A stretch of 64,000 nt of DNA from Allium sativum (GCA_030737875.1 CM060923.1:492802453-492866452); one strand, 5' to 3'; positions 11,876 through 25,430 are shown, counted from the stretch's first letter. Notes: a model not told the origin generated them from the letters alone. A program made the numbers and translations.

Positions 11876-14359
11876 TAGGTGCAACACATGTATACTCCAT
11901 CCATAAACAAACAACTTGTACTGGTCACTTATGATTTTGAGCCTATTACATTTGTACAATAGCTAATAGTAACTCGTTATATATAATTTAACTATGTTTT
12001 GATCGCATGTGATTTTACAAAATTGCATTTTCCATATATCACGTCTTTCTGTATCTATATTCTAAGCCTAATATAATCCCCTCTAAATCTGGACATTTTA
12101 TCATGTCGTTAGAATAATACAATCATAGCATTCTCTGATCCGTGTTTTTCTTCCCATTGAAGCCCCTTCATTCGTTCGTAGTATATCCGTCAATCCTTTT
12201 CTCGATGAAGAACCATTGTTGCCATTTAAAGTCGATGAATATAAAACATTAAATAGTTGTACAATTACGCACTACAAATAGTCAAATCACATACATTTCT
12301 AGGCATTTTACTACATTTATCGAAATATAAGACATGAGCATTTAATACTATCTTCAATTGCTGTAGAAACAAACGTGTCCGCAAATAGTAGGAAAAAAAA
12401 ACCTCCAAGAGCTCAGCATGACAAAAAGTTTGTGGTATTTTAACTATTTAACTGTTGCATTTGTCCAATATTTAGGATAATCAACATAAATATTTTAAAA
12501 ATACTACTTATAATTAATGTCCAAAGATTGTGCAAACATGCATCTTGTTCTATCCTCGAGCAAATCTGGAGTTCATGCCAAGGATTATAATAGTAAATGG
12601 AATAAATGATAGTTCATTCGTATAAGAGTTAAAAGGCCACACCCTCATTCAATCCAAGACTGTGGTCCTGAGGCTTTAGAAACGACAGTAAGCAAAATAG
12701 TAATGAAGACAGTTATAAATAAAAGACGGTCACAAACTTTCATAACCAATGAATAATTCATCAAATAGTAATTAAATACAATATGGAGTAAACTGCAAAT
12801 TGAATTTCAGATAGCAAGACATTATATTGCACAATCGAAGTTAAGGTAAATATTAATTGACATGCAAAATTCAAGTACTTTCCCCTGTATCCAAAAACTT
12901 CTATTCTTCTATATCCGACCAATGAAGACTCCTGAATTCCACCTTTTTGCAATTAAACCCTCTTTCTGACTCTGACTTAATTGTAAAAAATTGGAATTCA
13001 GGCGTTTCGATTGGTTTGAAACTTGGATATATGGAGATAGGAGATCTTGGAGACAAAGGATTTGCTCTCTCCGAAATTATCCATACATACCAAAAATCTA
13101 CTTTATTTGGAAGTCAGTAATAAAAATAACAGTCCCTACTTTTTCAATGCCTAGCTTACTGATATTGTCATAACCACTCATAGTTGAAAACTTGAAGTCA
13201 AAGATACGTAGAGAGAGAAACCGCATAAGGTCAACATAAAATGCTCTTGCAACTGATCAAACCTTATGGCCATTTAATGCTTAGGCTTTTATGCAATTAC
13301 TTCAGCCCTTTCTCAATACTCCAAGCCCCTTCTTACTATTTAACAATCAATCTATGTAGAACATAGCACAACGCTATAAGTGAAACATAACATATTTTGA
13401 TATAGTTTTAGTTATTATATATAAAGTTGCTAAAGATTTATAAACAAAATTAAGCATAAGGAAATTACTTTCAAGCGGAGTAGCTTTCTAGTCTAACCTG
13501 TTCATATAGATTAGCAATATATAATTTTGTTTCCTACATATAATTTAGCACAAAATTGATTTTAAGCTATGTATATTTGGAAACAAAATGTAATCAATAT
13601 CTTTGAATACCTTGCACTCTTTTCTTTAATCCAGTTTTTATCCCGCATTCTTGCACGCACACAAACATATGTGCATGCATAAATTTGGAGAGAGTATGAG
13701 GTAAGGTAGTACACTTAATTAAATTCAATCTTAGCTTTGCTATAAACATTTGTTTATGTTTGAATATTTATTGTCACTCTCTTTTGAGATACTGTTAATT
13801 AAATAGAAATAAAAGCCAATAACATGGGGCTATGCACTAATAAGAAGAGCACTGAAATCCACAGGCCAATAAGATGGTACCTCCAGATATGCTTCTATGC
13901 TAATTTCGAAAGCACAAACTTTAAATCATATCGTAGTTTACAAATGGAAAACATTCAAAACATTGGTTCATAAGTTAACACATTAAAAAAACACTTGCAC
14001 AAATAATATGATCAACTTTCAATTGATAATAACAACAAAAAATCAATAGTTTATCCACAATCCATTATTATTACCAAACCAAACATCAACATTCATTTTT
14101 AATTATTACATCTTCAGTTAGGGTGTTAAGCAACTTGAACTACATACCCTTGAACTGCATACTTGTGTATATATACATATACATATAATGGCAAATATTA
14201 TAAAGTAATGAAATCGCCAAGTAACCTGTATGTGATTGGATTCTGTTGGAGTTAAATGTACAGCCTTATAACCAATGCATAAGTAAGTTTCTCGTTTGAA
14301 TCGATTGGTACCCCCACACGTATGAGTAGTAAGTTAAATTCAACAGTAGAGTGAGTAGA
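11876..14359. other. AT-rich sequence with no recognised gene
   Basis: Flank of element A. Short ORFs at 12761-12952 and 12991-13173 show no family resemblance. No TIR, LTR end or splice-consistent coding block was recognised. It may be the decayed 3' side of the kinesin-like pseudogene or ordinary intergenic DNA. Confidence 0.5.
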
Positions 14360-15330
14360 TAATAAATGTTGGACACAAGTTAACATATATTATAGTTTTC
14401 GCATTGCCAGCAAGTGAATCACTCATGAGCATTGTTAGCCTATGATTTCTGTAAGGAATATGTTGTCCATCCGAGGACAAAGCACTGGTAACATCTATAA
14501 GAGCGGAATGTGATTTATTTTTGCTTTGTTCTTCTTTGAGTTGTTTTCTAGTAGAACGTGATATTTATTTTATTCTTTCTGAACCAGCACGATCGACCAA
14601 ACTAAGCTGTATAACATTTGTATGATATTTGGAATTTTCAGTAAAGAGAATATTAGATTGGAAAATCCGAAGTACTCAATCATAACATATGCTAACATAA
14701 CCTCGGCTTGATTTAATATAACTTGCGTATGTGATGGTAAATTACACAAAATGTACAAAACATTCATGTAATGCATGTCCTAACTTTTTTACTTTCGAAA
14801 ATGAGAATGCACGCAGTTTGAAAGTTCCAACTATACAGTATCTTCCCTCTTGCAAGGGCTTGCGTTCGAAAATTTTGCTTTCAATTATTATTGAGAAAAT
14901 AAGGAGAGAACTTGAACTTTCTTTATTCATATGAGCACCCCAAATATGACGCCTTTCAGATTCTCTCATTATAGCGTCTTCATGGTCACATCCTCTATCG
15001 AAACCATCATCACCTTTAACCTTTTTTATATCTATCTTCAAAGGTTCCACATTTTTTGGTAACAGAATATCCATAAGATTATCTTGGTACAGTTCCACTA
15101 TATATACCCTCAAGGAAAATGAATATTTTCCATGATCACGCTTCACTATTTTGAATAGCTCGGCAGTCGTTCTGGGTGTAAGCCTTGGACTACTATTCGA
15201 TCCATAAATAGTAAAAGTTTTTCCAGAGCCAGTTTAGCCACATGCAAATACACAGAAATTATATCCATCCATTGTTGATTGTACTAATACTTTATGTCGT
15301 CAAATACAACGTCGCGAGAGCATATATGAA
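14360..15330 (-). pseudogene. Kinesin motor-domain pseudogene, KCBP-like (kinesin-14)
   Basis: Minus-strand blocks follow the kinesin motor in order: VFDDIKY, then MDGYNFCVFACG, then a P-loop reading G-stop-TGSGKT (TAA at 15234-15236 where the family has Gln), LTPRTTAELFK, SLRVYIVELYQDNL, and SERRHIWGAHMNKESSSSL, matching the switch I region. A decayed block KVKKLG follows near 14760. After about 240 bp comes ALSSDGQHIPYRNHRLTMLM (about 14505-14400) and GNAKTIIYVN. The wording is closest, from memory, to plant KCBP/ZWICHEL, a calmodulin-binding minus-end kinesin. A frameshift near 15290, the P-loop stop and a lost switch II (DLAGSE) region show it is not functional. N-terminal MyTH4/FERM parts were not recognised nearby. 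Confidence 0.8.
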
Positions 15331-16155
15331 TTAGCGCATTACATTACAAACTAAATATGCATTAACAGTTGTAGGACAATTTGCCCTATAATACATTTCA
15401 CCAACAGAAGAAAAACAGAGAAATTCATTACTTTAAAAGCATATAAAATTCCCATTCTAAATCTTTCCACCATTTTGCCTCCTCTTCTCAAATCTTGCTG
15501 CTCCTTTCAGCAAGTCAACTGCATCATTGTGGATGTCTGGCTTTGCCAATGCAAGCACGCATTGCATGTGGACTGTTTTGGGCCGGTCTGGAAACACGGA
15601 TTGGGTTTGTATCGTATGTATAAGAGTGGTATTGGACTGGGCGCACATCAAATAGCAAAGGCATCCGCTGGCATGCATTGTAGGAGGCACCATTGTCCCA
15701 ATATTTAAAAAAAAAAGAGTAAAAAATTATATTATAAAAGCACAAGTACAATTGTACAAATATAAAAGACTGAAGAGAATATGGCCATATAATCTTTATT
15801 CTTTAGAATATTGAAGAGTTGATGTATACCATGGTGCAATATTCTGATGATAGCACTAAAAATGTTAATGATATACCTTACCATCGTAGTCAGTAACTAT
15901 CTTGATGTCCCAATCTTGGAATGCAAAGTCTCCATATGTCTTACCTTCTAGCATGTCCCTCGTTATCACGGTTGACCACTAATCAAACTACCCAAAGGAA
16001 TATGTCTACCATACATAACTTTTAAGCTTAATAAATATGATTCAACAGAAGTTACCTTACATTTCTGTAATGGATGAAAGCAGTTGATACTAAATAGATT
16101 CAGATCAAAACTGATACAACATTGATTAAGGAAATGTACAAAACACACACACATA

Positions 16156-16239
<84 letters not shown>

Positions 16240-19200
16240 CTAACCTTGATGAGCTTATCGATTAAAAGATCCTTCGGTTCTCAGTTTTGTGCTCGATGGT
16301 TGTGTTCTTCATGTCAAACCTTTCAAATCTGAATGAGTAGAGAGAATATATGATAATAGGACAGTTGTCGCTGTTAGATAACACATTGTCATCATTTAAA
16401 AACCATCGTTCTTTTTTTACAGCTTTAGATATATGCCAAATAAATATAACATTATAATAAATTCTTGTCTCTTGCTTTGAAATTCAAACTTACTTTTCAG
16501 ATTATGCTCTCTCTTTAGGCTCCGAATATCATTTCTACAATTGTGATGGTGAATATTGAGGGCACACTGAGCAATGAACATTCAATTTGTAGTTATATAT
16601 TCAAGATAAAATAAAATGAAATAGGCAATAATCATTATATGTCTAATACTGTAATGTTTAAATCATCAAACTATTGAAACTAACACACAAACATGGGTAC
16701 ATGGGTGGGTGGGTGTTTATATGTTAATATAACACCAGTACGCCATTATATTCAGGATAAAATATTCAATATTCGCACATAGGCGGATTGTTGTATTTAC
16801 TGAATGAGAGACATGGAGTGGTGGTTAAAGCAATCAGTATTGATGTTGTTGGTTTCTAATCTTTTGAACCACATAGTCATAACAAACCACTAAAAATATG
16901 ATGGGTCTGATTATTTTTTCCTTGAGCATTTATTAGTTCTTATTTCCAAGTAGTTTCGAATAACTTTTGGCTTTGATATACATTCTCATTCAGGTACAGG
17001 AAAGTACTTAACGTCAACTACAAAAAGGTTTTAATTTTCTGAAACTCATTTAAGAATCTTCATCAAGTCAAACTGTACGAAGAAAATATATCTGTCTAGC
17101 ATCCCAGTTGCATTCAAAAATTCATACAAAGCTTCCAGGGGTTACTCACATGCAACTATGTGGGTTACTATCTGTCGTATTGCCCGACATTCCAAGTCTA
17201 TGTTTGTGGTCTCTAGATTATTGATTTGTTTAAATTGTATGTATCCCACTTATAAATTAGCAAAAGATATATGAAGCACCATTCAAAAGTGTGAAATGCT
17301 CATTGTTAAGGGCCTTACTAAGAAACTAAAAGAAATCAAACGGGAGAAAAAATGACAAACTGAAATAAATCAGAGCTTTGGTGAAAACCTTTCACCATGT
17401 ATACAAACACATGCTAAACATTCTGCTTAAATTTTTAAAAGTTCGCTAATTGAAATAAATCAGAGCTTTCGTGCAAAACGAACTCATGCTATGCACACGG
17501 CTATAGAACAACTACTCTTATGCAGTTCTATTTTTTTCCCCATGCATGCAATCGATGGTTATCGCATGTCGAAAAGAAATTGATTTGATGACACTAACTG
17601 TAAGTCCGTTTCAACGAAGATTGATGAAATTTTACGGAATATTTATCGCAAATATAAATGTTAGAATAAGATAAAAAACGACAGGTTCTCCTGTTTTGCA
17701 GTTTAGTAAACGTAATCAAATGACATTAGCACTATTCTACTCACATAGTCACAAAAAAGAATATATTACATTATACATAACATACATGACAGCATTGGAA
17801 AACATCAGACTATACATAACATAAATGCAAACATTTTCCTAGCAAAATTCACTTTAAACCGATCATAAGCTTATACCCTACCTTATGATTTATTAAGACC
17901 AATGTCCATGTATTTTCCAAATTTGGAATTTGTATAAATGGCTCACGGCTAACGACGCAAACCAAGTGCTTCATCATCATAAGTAATATTTACCATCATA
18001 AGGGTCACTATTTCTAACATACATATGGTTAAGTACATTCGTCCAAGGTTTGAGATTCCGTCCGACACATCGGAATTTCGGACGTTCCGTCCCGGTTCCG
18101 GCGCTAACCGAGACGAAATTTGAAAAATGTCCCATTATGGATCTGGACACTATAATCGCAAAAGAAAAAATTCTAATGAAAATTACGAAGGTTCAAATCA
18201 GAAGCAGAAATTGTTTAAAAGCTTTAAAAAATGATTGAGAAAATTAAACTAATCGTAAGCACCTGATATTGATTACTTAAGCGCCGAATCCAGTGATTTT
18301 GGAGGTTTATTTGCTTGCGACTTTAAAACTAGAGCTAAAATTTGAGAACGACTTACCTAGAGCTTGAACAAATCTGATGGAGGCGGAAACATAATGCTAA
18401 AGGAAGAAGGAACCTAACATAGTTTTGGCATACCGGGTTATAAATTACCATGAAATATCGAAGAAAGGCCTTAGACAGATGAGTTGACTTAGTGAGCTGA
18501 AAAGAAGAGATAATTTGGACCTATGTAATGTACTTATAAACTACTAATTATGTTTTGATAGGCACAATTTAATGGACTTTTAATACAAAAGGCTTTTATT
18601 TTTAGGCATCAATAGACTTAAAAGATAACTAAATCGAAACTGGAATTTAAGCAAAATTTTCGAAATTACCAAAACGGAATCGAAATTAGATTAATTTCAG
18701 ATGACTGGAACGGAACCAAAAACCGAATATTTAACATCTTTTCATTGTTTCTCAAAGGACCGTAGAAAATTGAATTGTGGACAAAATAATATAGTTGTTC
18801 GAACCATGAGTTGAACCTAAACATGCAATGAAAAACCTAAATAGCATAGCATGGGGATATATTTGCGTGTGTGGGTGTGTGTCGAAACGAATTCAACGTG
18901 GTCATGACTTACATATTTTATACACAATAGGTTTTATTGAACTTATATTTTTGCTAAGGGGAAACTCACAACAGAATACAAGGATGAATTAAAAATGCAT
19001 GAATTCTAACCAAAACAAAAAAAAAAAAAAAAAACATAAATATTTATTTTATGTATGACGTCTTTACGGAAAATGAGATAAATTACAGTGGTATATTTAT
19101 ATAGTCGGTTGATGCATTAGTACCAATGCATATACTATTTCTTGTAAAGAATATTTGAAAACACATTGTTTAAATTTCGATGAAGGATACGTTTCCATGA

Positions 19201-19340
19201 AAATTCTAATTGGATGACAAAAGAGCATATGTAATGAGCATATATGCAATTCCTAGAGTAAGAAATGTGCTGAAAAGCAAAACCAAGTTTTCTTGTAGAT
19301 GCCCGAGGAAAAAGTATAATATCTTTAAAGTGGACTTTAG
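15331..19340. other. AT-rich region with possible decayed exons, no recognised gene
   Basis: Mostly noncoding. On the minus strand, 15965-15880 reads open (RDMLEGKTYGDFAFQDWD) and ends near a GTATAT donor-like site, and a stretch around 16330-16245 ends CATCAAG followed by GTTAGT. These resemble exons but were not matched to a family. A short ORF at 15457-15693 is also unidentified. The stretch 18045-18110 is GC-richer than its surroundings. Confidence 0.35.
16147..16236. repeat. Compound AC/GT and AT microsatellite
   Basis: Runs of CA, then GT, then about 23 AT units, then GT again. The CA and GT blocks flanking the AT core make it self-complementary. Confidence 0.95.
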
Positions 19341-19670
19341 AGCATTTCCAACACAGCGGGTTGGGAATGGTCAATTCTATTCTGGTTGACCCCCAATCTG
19401 CCCCAACACAAAAAAGTATAATTTCGTTAGTCGGCCTCTTTTAGCCAGCTAAGAAAACTTTTTTTTTAAATATTGTCTCAACAGACTATTTTTTAGCATG
19501 CCAAAACAAAAATTATTATTATTATTATCGTTAGCCAGCTTTCTTTTAGCCGACTAAAACAAAACCGGCTAACATGATTGGATTGCCAAAGCAACCCTGA
19601 TTAGATCAACCGACCCTCAGTTGGGGTCGGTTGCTTTCCAATCCAACCCTAGGTTGGGAATGATCTTGGA
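19341..19670. other. Possible short non-autonomous element or repeat
   Basis: Contains repeated TTAGCCRRCTAA-type words and the near-identical phrase GGTTGGGAATGRTC at both ends (about 19360 and 19652, same orientation). No convincing terminal inverted repeat or target duplication was found, so its identity is open. Confidence 0.25.
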
Positions 19671-22600
19671 GGTTTCTTATGATTAACTTATAACATAAGT
19701 AAAGGATCAAAAGAAAGTTAATCAAATAGAATAGTAAAAAAATAGTAAATTCCTCCAGAAAAGAGGTATATAACTCATTAAATATATGGCATAATATTGG
19801 CATATTGCTCCGACACAGAGAACGTCCAAACAGATTTGTCAGAGAAAAATCCAATTAGATGTAACTGGTGAGTATTATGCAATATAAGAAGATTTCATAG
19901 ATATTGGTGATAATGATGGAACATGGGAGTTGTGTTGAGGTGTGACATGCAACAACTCATAAAAAATGTAATTAACCTCTGTTTTCAAAGCATCTGATAT
20001 ATACCAAGATCATATAAAGTAAAACTCAGAATGAAGATTATAATTTAACCAATAAGTTACTTAAATTATTAAACACAGTTAACGGATTGCTTCTATTTGC
20101 ACGTGTATGATACTGCTGGACTGCATCGTCCAAAAATAAACCAGTTACGGAGGTTGTATTGTAATAGTGAAAAAGGCCTACAGATGTCGGGGATAGCGGT
20201 GCAAGATGTTAAAAGAAATGTCGATTTAAAAGATCCAGCTTTGATATTATGCATGCAGTATAACACAGTGCAGTAAAAAAGAGTTTTGATATAAGAACCA
20301 TGATCAATTAGTCTTACGTTTAGACGACATTTCAACCTTAACCATGTTCTAGATTTGAAAAGAACACGGGATGATTAGACACATTGAATCCATATTGATT
20401 CCACCATTGGCTGATAATAAAACTTGGAAAGTGATAGGACCAAGTAGGTACGTCCAATGAAGTAATACTAATGAATTAAGGATCACATATGCTGTGGTAC
20501 ATCAACTAACCAGGCAGTTGAAAGAAACGGATAAGAACCAACATACGCGTATATTTGTCTATGCACAAAGTAATTGATCTACATTTCAGCAAAAGTTTTC
20601 ATATAACTTTAGCGCAAATTAACAGGAAAACTAAAATAAATACATGACAGAACGATTCGAAAAGCTTGTTACTAAGTTCGTTAAGTGGAGTAGGATGCCC
20701 TGTTAAGTACAAAAATTTGATAGAATAGATAATGTACAAATATTCCAGCACCGCGCAATTATTTGTGTGCAGGTTCTTCTACCTAATAGTTGTAAAATTA
20801 ATCAATTTTGAACGGTTCCGAACAGAACTTCTAGTTATAAAAGTTTATAAGTGTACTACATTTTTACTGTTGCATGTAAATTTCGTAGAACAAAATTGTA
20901 TAATTGAGAAGGATGCACATGCAGACATGATCACGTGATAGGCTTCTGCATTTATAAATGATTTATGTTTTTGAAAAACACCGGTACCAATAGTAACAAA
21001 ATCAGAAGAACTAATTAGATTGAAGAATACAATCATTGGGAAACCAAATCATTTAGCAGTGATTCTAGTTTTAATGTACTGTAATCATGGCCAATGGAAT
21101 AGAAACCCATGATTTTCCGACAAAAGCTTAAACAGTAGTTTTAGGTAGGATTATAGTTAAATTATAATTTACCTGAAGCGAAATCAAAATATAGGAGCTC
21201 TATCATTATTGCTTTTGTTCACTCAGCATTGGTAATCTGACGAAGGCAATCTAAGATTTAGGAGTACGGATGATAGAAATTGAGACATCGGTTAGCATTC
21301 ATGTCGTATCCCGGTAGGGTAGCCTTTACGATATCATGCAAAAGGAAGAAACATTTATTTACAACAGTGTTGCGATTAGGAGTAGAAATAGGAAAGCAGA
21401 TTTGAATTGCCACGATGTAGGGTTTCCTTATCCTTCCTATTTTCAGAGACGACAGTAGATTAAAGATGTAAGGGCCTCCCTAATTATTTTCTGTCTTAGA
21501 GTGGATTTGTCTCAGTAGAGCAGATGAAGAAGAAAATATAACTAACCGAAGGAGAACTTCTCAGCGAGGTCGCACTGGACGAAGTTAGTAGATCCGGTGA
21601 ACGTCGAAGTTCAGAATTGCGGTACTTAATCTTCGAGTGGAAAAATTAGGTCAAGCCTTCATTGGTTTTTTGGGGTCGGAGGTATGAAAAGGGGAGGAAG
21701 TTACAGTGCGGTTGGAATTGATTTTTCAGAGGGCGATACCATTTTGAGTATACAGAGCGTACTTGAGCAGGGGCTCTCTAATAGCCACACGTCAGATGTG
21801 GAGAAAAACAACGTCCCACCTCATCATTTGTTGTATTTTACTTTCTAATATAGGTAATAGATCTAACTTCTCTTAGTTTGATCATACTCTTTTCAAATAA
21901 GGACCAGTTGCTTTCTCCACATCCTGAATGTCAACAACTTGCATTGCTTTTCAGTCAACTTCAGCCTTGTTGCTTAACTTTAAGCAAACTTGTAGCCCAC
22001 TTCACCACAAAGCAGCAATACATATCCGCAGTTGCAACCAGGATCAGCCTGTTGTTGCCTAAGTTGCATCATCTCAGCCTTATAAACTACTTCAGCTGCC
22101 CTTGGTTGCATGCCTTTGTCCCTTAGTGAATATCCATTATGTAGAAGGTATATACTGGGAATGTCTCAAACATGCAGATGTCATCACCCTTCCACTATCC
22201 TTTACTTCCAAGTATAATTTACTTTATGTGAAAAAGTTGGGTAATAAGTTGAAAAAAAAACTTGATGAATTTAATTAATAGTTGTTGACTAAAGCGATGG
22301 TGGAATAACATGTCGTGGACCATTGGCTTTGGTTAGTTTGGAGACTAAAACAGTCAGCTAATGCTTAAGGGAAAACAATGAAAACATGATGTTGTGCAAA
22401 AGCTTGAAGTGTGAGAGAAACACAATGTATGCCATTATAAAAAGGAGCAGTACAGTAGAATGAGAATGAAACGTCCAAAGAAGGATACAAAAACTCGACA
22501 GTACATATTGTAAGGTAATTGAAAATTTTAAGGAGTAGACAAAAAGGTTATATACAAATCTGAGGGAATATGAAAATTACTCAGTTAGCTGACCTTGAAT

Positions 22601-23000
22601 TACATTGTTCGATCTTTGTGTCTGAACGGCAAGCGCGCAGTGTTCACGATCACAACATCTCACTAAAACAAAAAAGTGCTGTGAACATTACATGCACATA
22701 CAAGCAAAATTGTATATCCTTTCCACCTTGTATCTTCTCTAACTACTTTTGGTGGGAGATTTGAGCTTTTTCGCACAATGCTTCTGCAAAACTGCAACAA
22801 ACGAAGTTAAGACCACATTTTTTGTTTACAACTACCTTGGCTGCTACGGTTCTCCAATGCGTCACGATGATCCATGAAGTAAAGCTTTCACTTAAGTCTA
22901 GCTTATCTTTTGCACTGCCAATCTCCGTTTTGGCTTTAACAACGACAGGCTACATGAGAAGTAACTCATCAATTTGAAGCTGGATTTCTTTCGCTCTCAC

Positions 23001-23032
<32 letters not shown>

Positions 23033-23313
23033 CATAAAAACTATATTACTCCTAAGTTTTTCTAATGGATAAACATACGTGGCACAGGTGATAAACTTTT
23101 GATTACGACCTTACCATTTACTTATGCAGTATTTAAAAGACGGAAGATAGGATATTCTGCTGATACTCACAAAATATACAGTATTTCATACGTACTGTAT
23201 TTTAAAACACGATGATTAACTATAAGATACTTTCAGTTAACGAATGTTCACATAAATATTACAGTTTCAACATGATCAGGCCCATTTCGTATTCCTTTTG
23301 AGAAGTTTACAAT

Positions 23314-23357
<44 letters not shown>

Positions 23358-23825
23358 TTTACAATAATATATAAACCTGCTTTATACAGATAAACAACCA
23401 TGATGTTGACAACTTAGTGATCTATTGTTTTTAAATACGGGAAACCATATAAATCGTAAACTACCATGTCTCACTCATTTAGGTAATCCAAAAAAAAAAA
23501 AATTTATAGCATAAAATATTTATCCATCCTGCTGATGCAAGCAAATCACAAATATCAGTGGACATGTAAACAGCACTTTATAATTGTAAGAATTAGTAAA
23601 TGGATAACAAAGTAAATCAGCCGAGCATTTCGGACAAATAGTGTGTGAAAAAATAAAAATAATAAATTAGTTACACATTCCTATATATTACAATCAGGTA
23701 TTAGAAGGTTACATTGTTCATACACACTAAACTGTAGGTTTTCAGATGGCATAAAGACCTGGAACATGATTGAGAATATATTTTCGCAACAGAGTTTCAC
23801 ATTTGTATAAGTAAACAACCAGCCT

Positions 23826-23920
<95 letters not shown>

Positions 23921-24481
23921 TTGTATAAGTAAACAACCAACTTAGTGGAATCGTTACTTGGAAAACAACAGAAAATACTCATAGTAATAAGATAGATGAT
24001 GTCATTCGCCTTTGCATCTCAGAGAAATGAACGACGTTTGATTTAGATGTCTGGGTTCGATGCTTCGTCAAAGCCATGTCTTTTAATGAATTTTTTTGAT
24101 TAACATTGAAAGTTCCCAATCGTAATAAATTGAAAAAACTAATCTGAAAAGGAAAAAAAGGGAAACCTAAATTAAAGCGTTTGTGCCTTCAATCCGCATC
24201 TTTATCGGAGCAATCTGAACAATTCGTTACTGACTGATCGTTGTTAGCAATGTTAGAGTTAGGGTTACACATATCGCTTCCGCTAAGTAACCCTAATTCG
24301 GCGAGATAGGAGATTTGAGTCGAAGAGGAGTCTCAATGAATTCGAAGCGACGAAAATAAAAGGTTCAGTTGTTTCATGAATGAAAAGGAGATTAATTTGA
24401 TGGAAGAGGAGACTCGTCTGAGGAAATACGATGAACTGTTCAAAGGAAAGCGGTTTCATTTTGTGGAAGACAGTGGGAAGT
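19671..24481. other. AT-rich region with homopolymers, no recognised gene
   Basis: Short ORFs only, none with a recognisable domain. A poly-A run (23008-23031), a poly-T run (about 23317-23356) and a long CA array lie within it. The last 110 bp (24376-24484) are open from an ATG and may be part of an exon disrupted by the PIF/Harbinger insertion. Confidence 0.45.
23828..23919. repeat. (CA)n microsatellite
   Basis: About 45 CA/AC units with one TA interruption. It is flanked on both sides by the phrase CATTTGTATAAGTAAACAACCA (23800 and 23918), so the array sits between two direct copies of a roughly 22-bp sequence. Poly-Cys/Val ORFs here are artefacts. Confidence 0.97.
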
Positions 24482-24484
24482 TAA

Positions 24485-24502
24485 GGTAGCGTTTGGTTTG
24501 TG
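24485..24502 (+). repeat. Left terminal inverted repeat of the PIF/Harbinger element
   Basis: GGTAGCGTTTGGTTTGTG, preceded by TAA. The following AT-rich sub-terminal sequence also resembles the inverted right end (AATTTTCAGTTTTG against TTCAATTTTTAGTTTTG). Confidence 0.8.
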
Positions 24503-25139
24503 TTTTAAATTTTCAGTTTTGGGTTTTCTTAGCCATTTTCAATTGTTCATTTTGACAATTTTCATTATTTTAGAAAATGCGTTTGGTATGGAGTATTTTG
24601 AAAACACATTTTAAAAAATAAAAAATGAAAAATGCGTTTTGTTGGCTCGCTTTTTGACCAAGCCATCCAGGATCATTCGTAAGAGGAAAACAGGAAACCA
24701 CAGTATCTAAGAACATGAAGGAATGGATCGCGCATCATCGTTTCGCTCGATATCGAATCGCGCACCGTCGTCTCGTCCAAATATTGGATCGCGTCTCTAC
24801 GGATCGCCCCATCTCATCAGCGAACGGCGTAGCTGGGCGATCCGATCCAAGCTTACATTGATACCCCGAGCGATCCGATCCGATCCCCTGGTGCATGGCG
24901 AACCCTCTGACTTGTTCAAGCGAGAGCTAGTCTTCAGCGATCCGAATCGCACGGATCTGGCGACACGTGTCCCCAACCGTTATCCGGGCCAATCCTCCCC
25001 ATCTGCACGATCCGATTTTCAAGCAAATCACGACACCTGTCCACAACGGCTAGTTTGACTGTTTCTTCAACGGTGGCGATGCGATCCGATGATCTCGGGA
25101 TTCGTGCCACGTGTCCGCGATCCGCCTGACAAAATCAGC

Positions 25140-25147
25140 TATAAATA
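25140..25147 (+). promoter_or_regulatory. TATA box of the Tat 5' LTR
   Basis: TATAAATA in the context CAGCTATAAATAGCCCAG. The same box is at 38106-38113 in the 3' LTR. Transcription would begin about 30 bp downstream. Confidence 0.65.
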
Positions 25148-25280
25148 GCCCAGAACTTGGCATTTTTCGGGATCCTTTTGGCAATAGTGAGTACTGAATC
25201 CGCCATTGTTGTCAAACCACTGAAATATTGAGAGAAATCATTGTTGTATTAGCTTTTAAAGCACAATCAATAAGATATAA

Positions 25281-25312
25281 AGTGGACGTAGGCTCGTTAA
25301 CGCCGAACCACT
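25281..25312 (+). other. Nested hairpin in the Tat LTR
   Basis: AGTGG (25281-25285) pairs with CCACT (25308-25312). Inside, GGC pairs with GCC around the palindrome CGTTAACG. A variant with a different inner stem lies downstream of pol at 31716-31748. The hairpin is also in the 3' LTR near 38247-38278. Confidence 0.55.
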
Positions 25313-25411
25313 ATAAATTCTGAGTGTTATTTTCTTTTTCCTTGTTCCTCATTTAAAATTCTCTACAGTTCATAACAATTTGGGTGTTAGGTCCAAATTT
25401 TGATCTAACAT

Positions 25412-25430
25412 TTTTGGTGCTTTCACTGAG
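25412..25430 (+). other. Putative primer binding site of the Tat element
   Basis: TTTTGGTGCTTTCACTGAG lies one base after the LTR end, where the primer site must be. TGGTGCTTTCA fits a tRNA 3'-CCA complement, but the tRNA species was not identified. Confidence 0.6.

Larger units (their letters stand above)
24640..25410 (+). repeat. 5' LTR of the Tat element (771 bp)
   Basis: Begins TGTTGGCTCGC and ends GATCTAACA. It is unusually rich in GATCC/CGATC words compared with its AT-rich surroundings. It contains the TATA box at 25140-25147 and a nested hairpin at 25281-25312. Confidence 0.96.

Noticed and set aside
1..11880. Target duplication of element A
   Set aside because: The left end is outside the window, so nothing can be compared with the right flank TAGGT.
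15457..15693. Minus ORF ending DAVDLLKGAARFEKRRQ, faint resemblance to ribosomal protein S27 (DLLNPPAELEKRKHK)
   Set aside because: Only a few residues agree and no zinc-binding cysteines follow; too weak to call.
19341..19670. Candidate MITE with GGTTGGGAATG ends
   Set aside because: The repeated phrase is direct, not inverted, and no target duplication was found.
23681..23982. Cys/Val-repeat ORFs
   Set aside because: Translation of the CA microsatellite in several frames.
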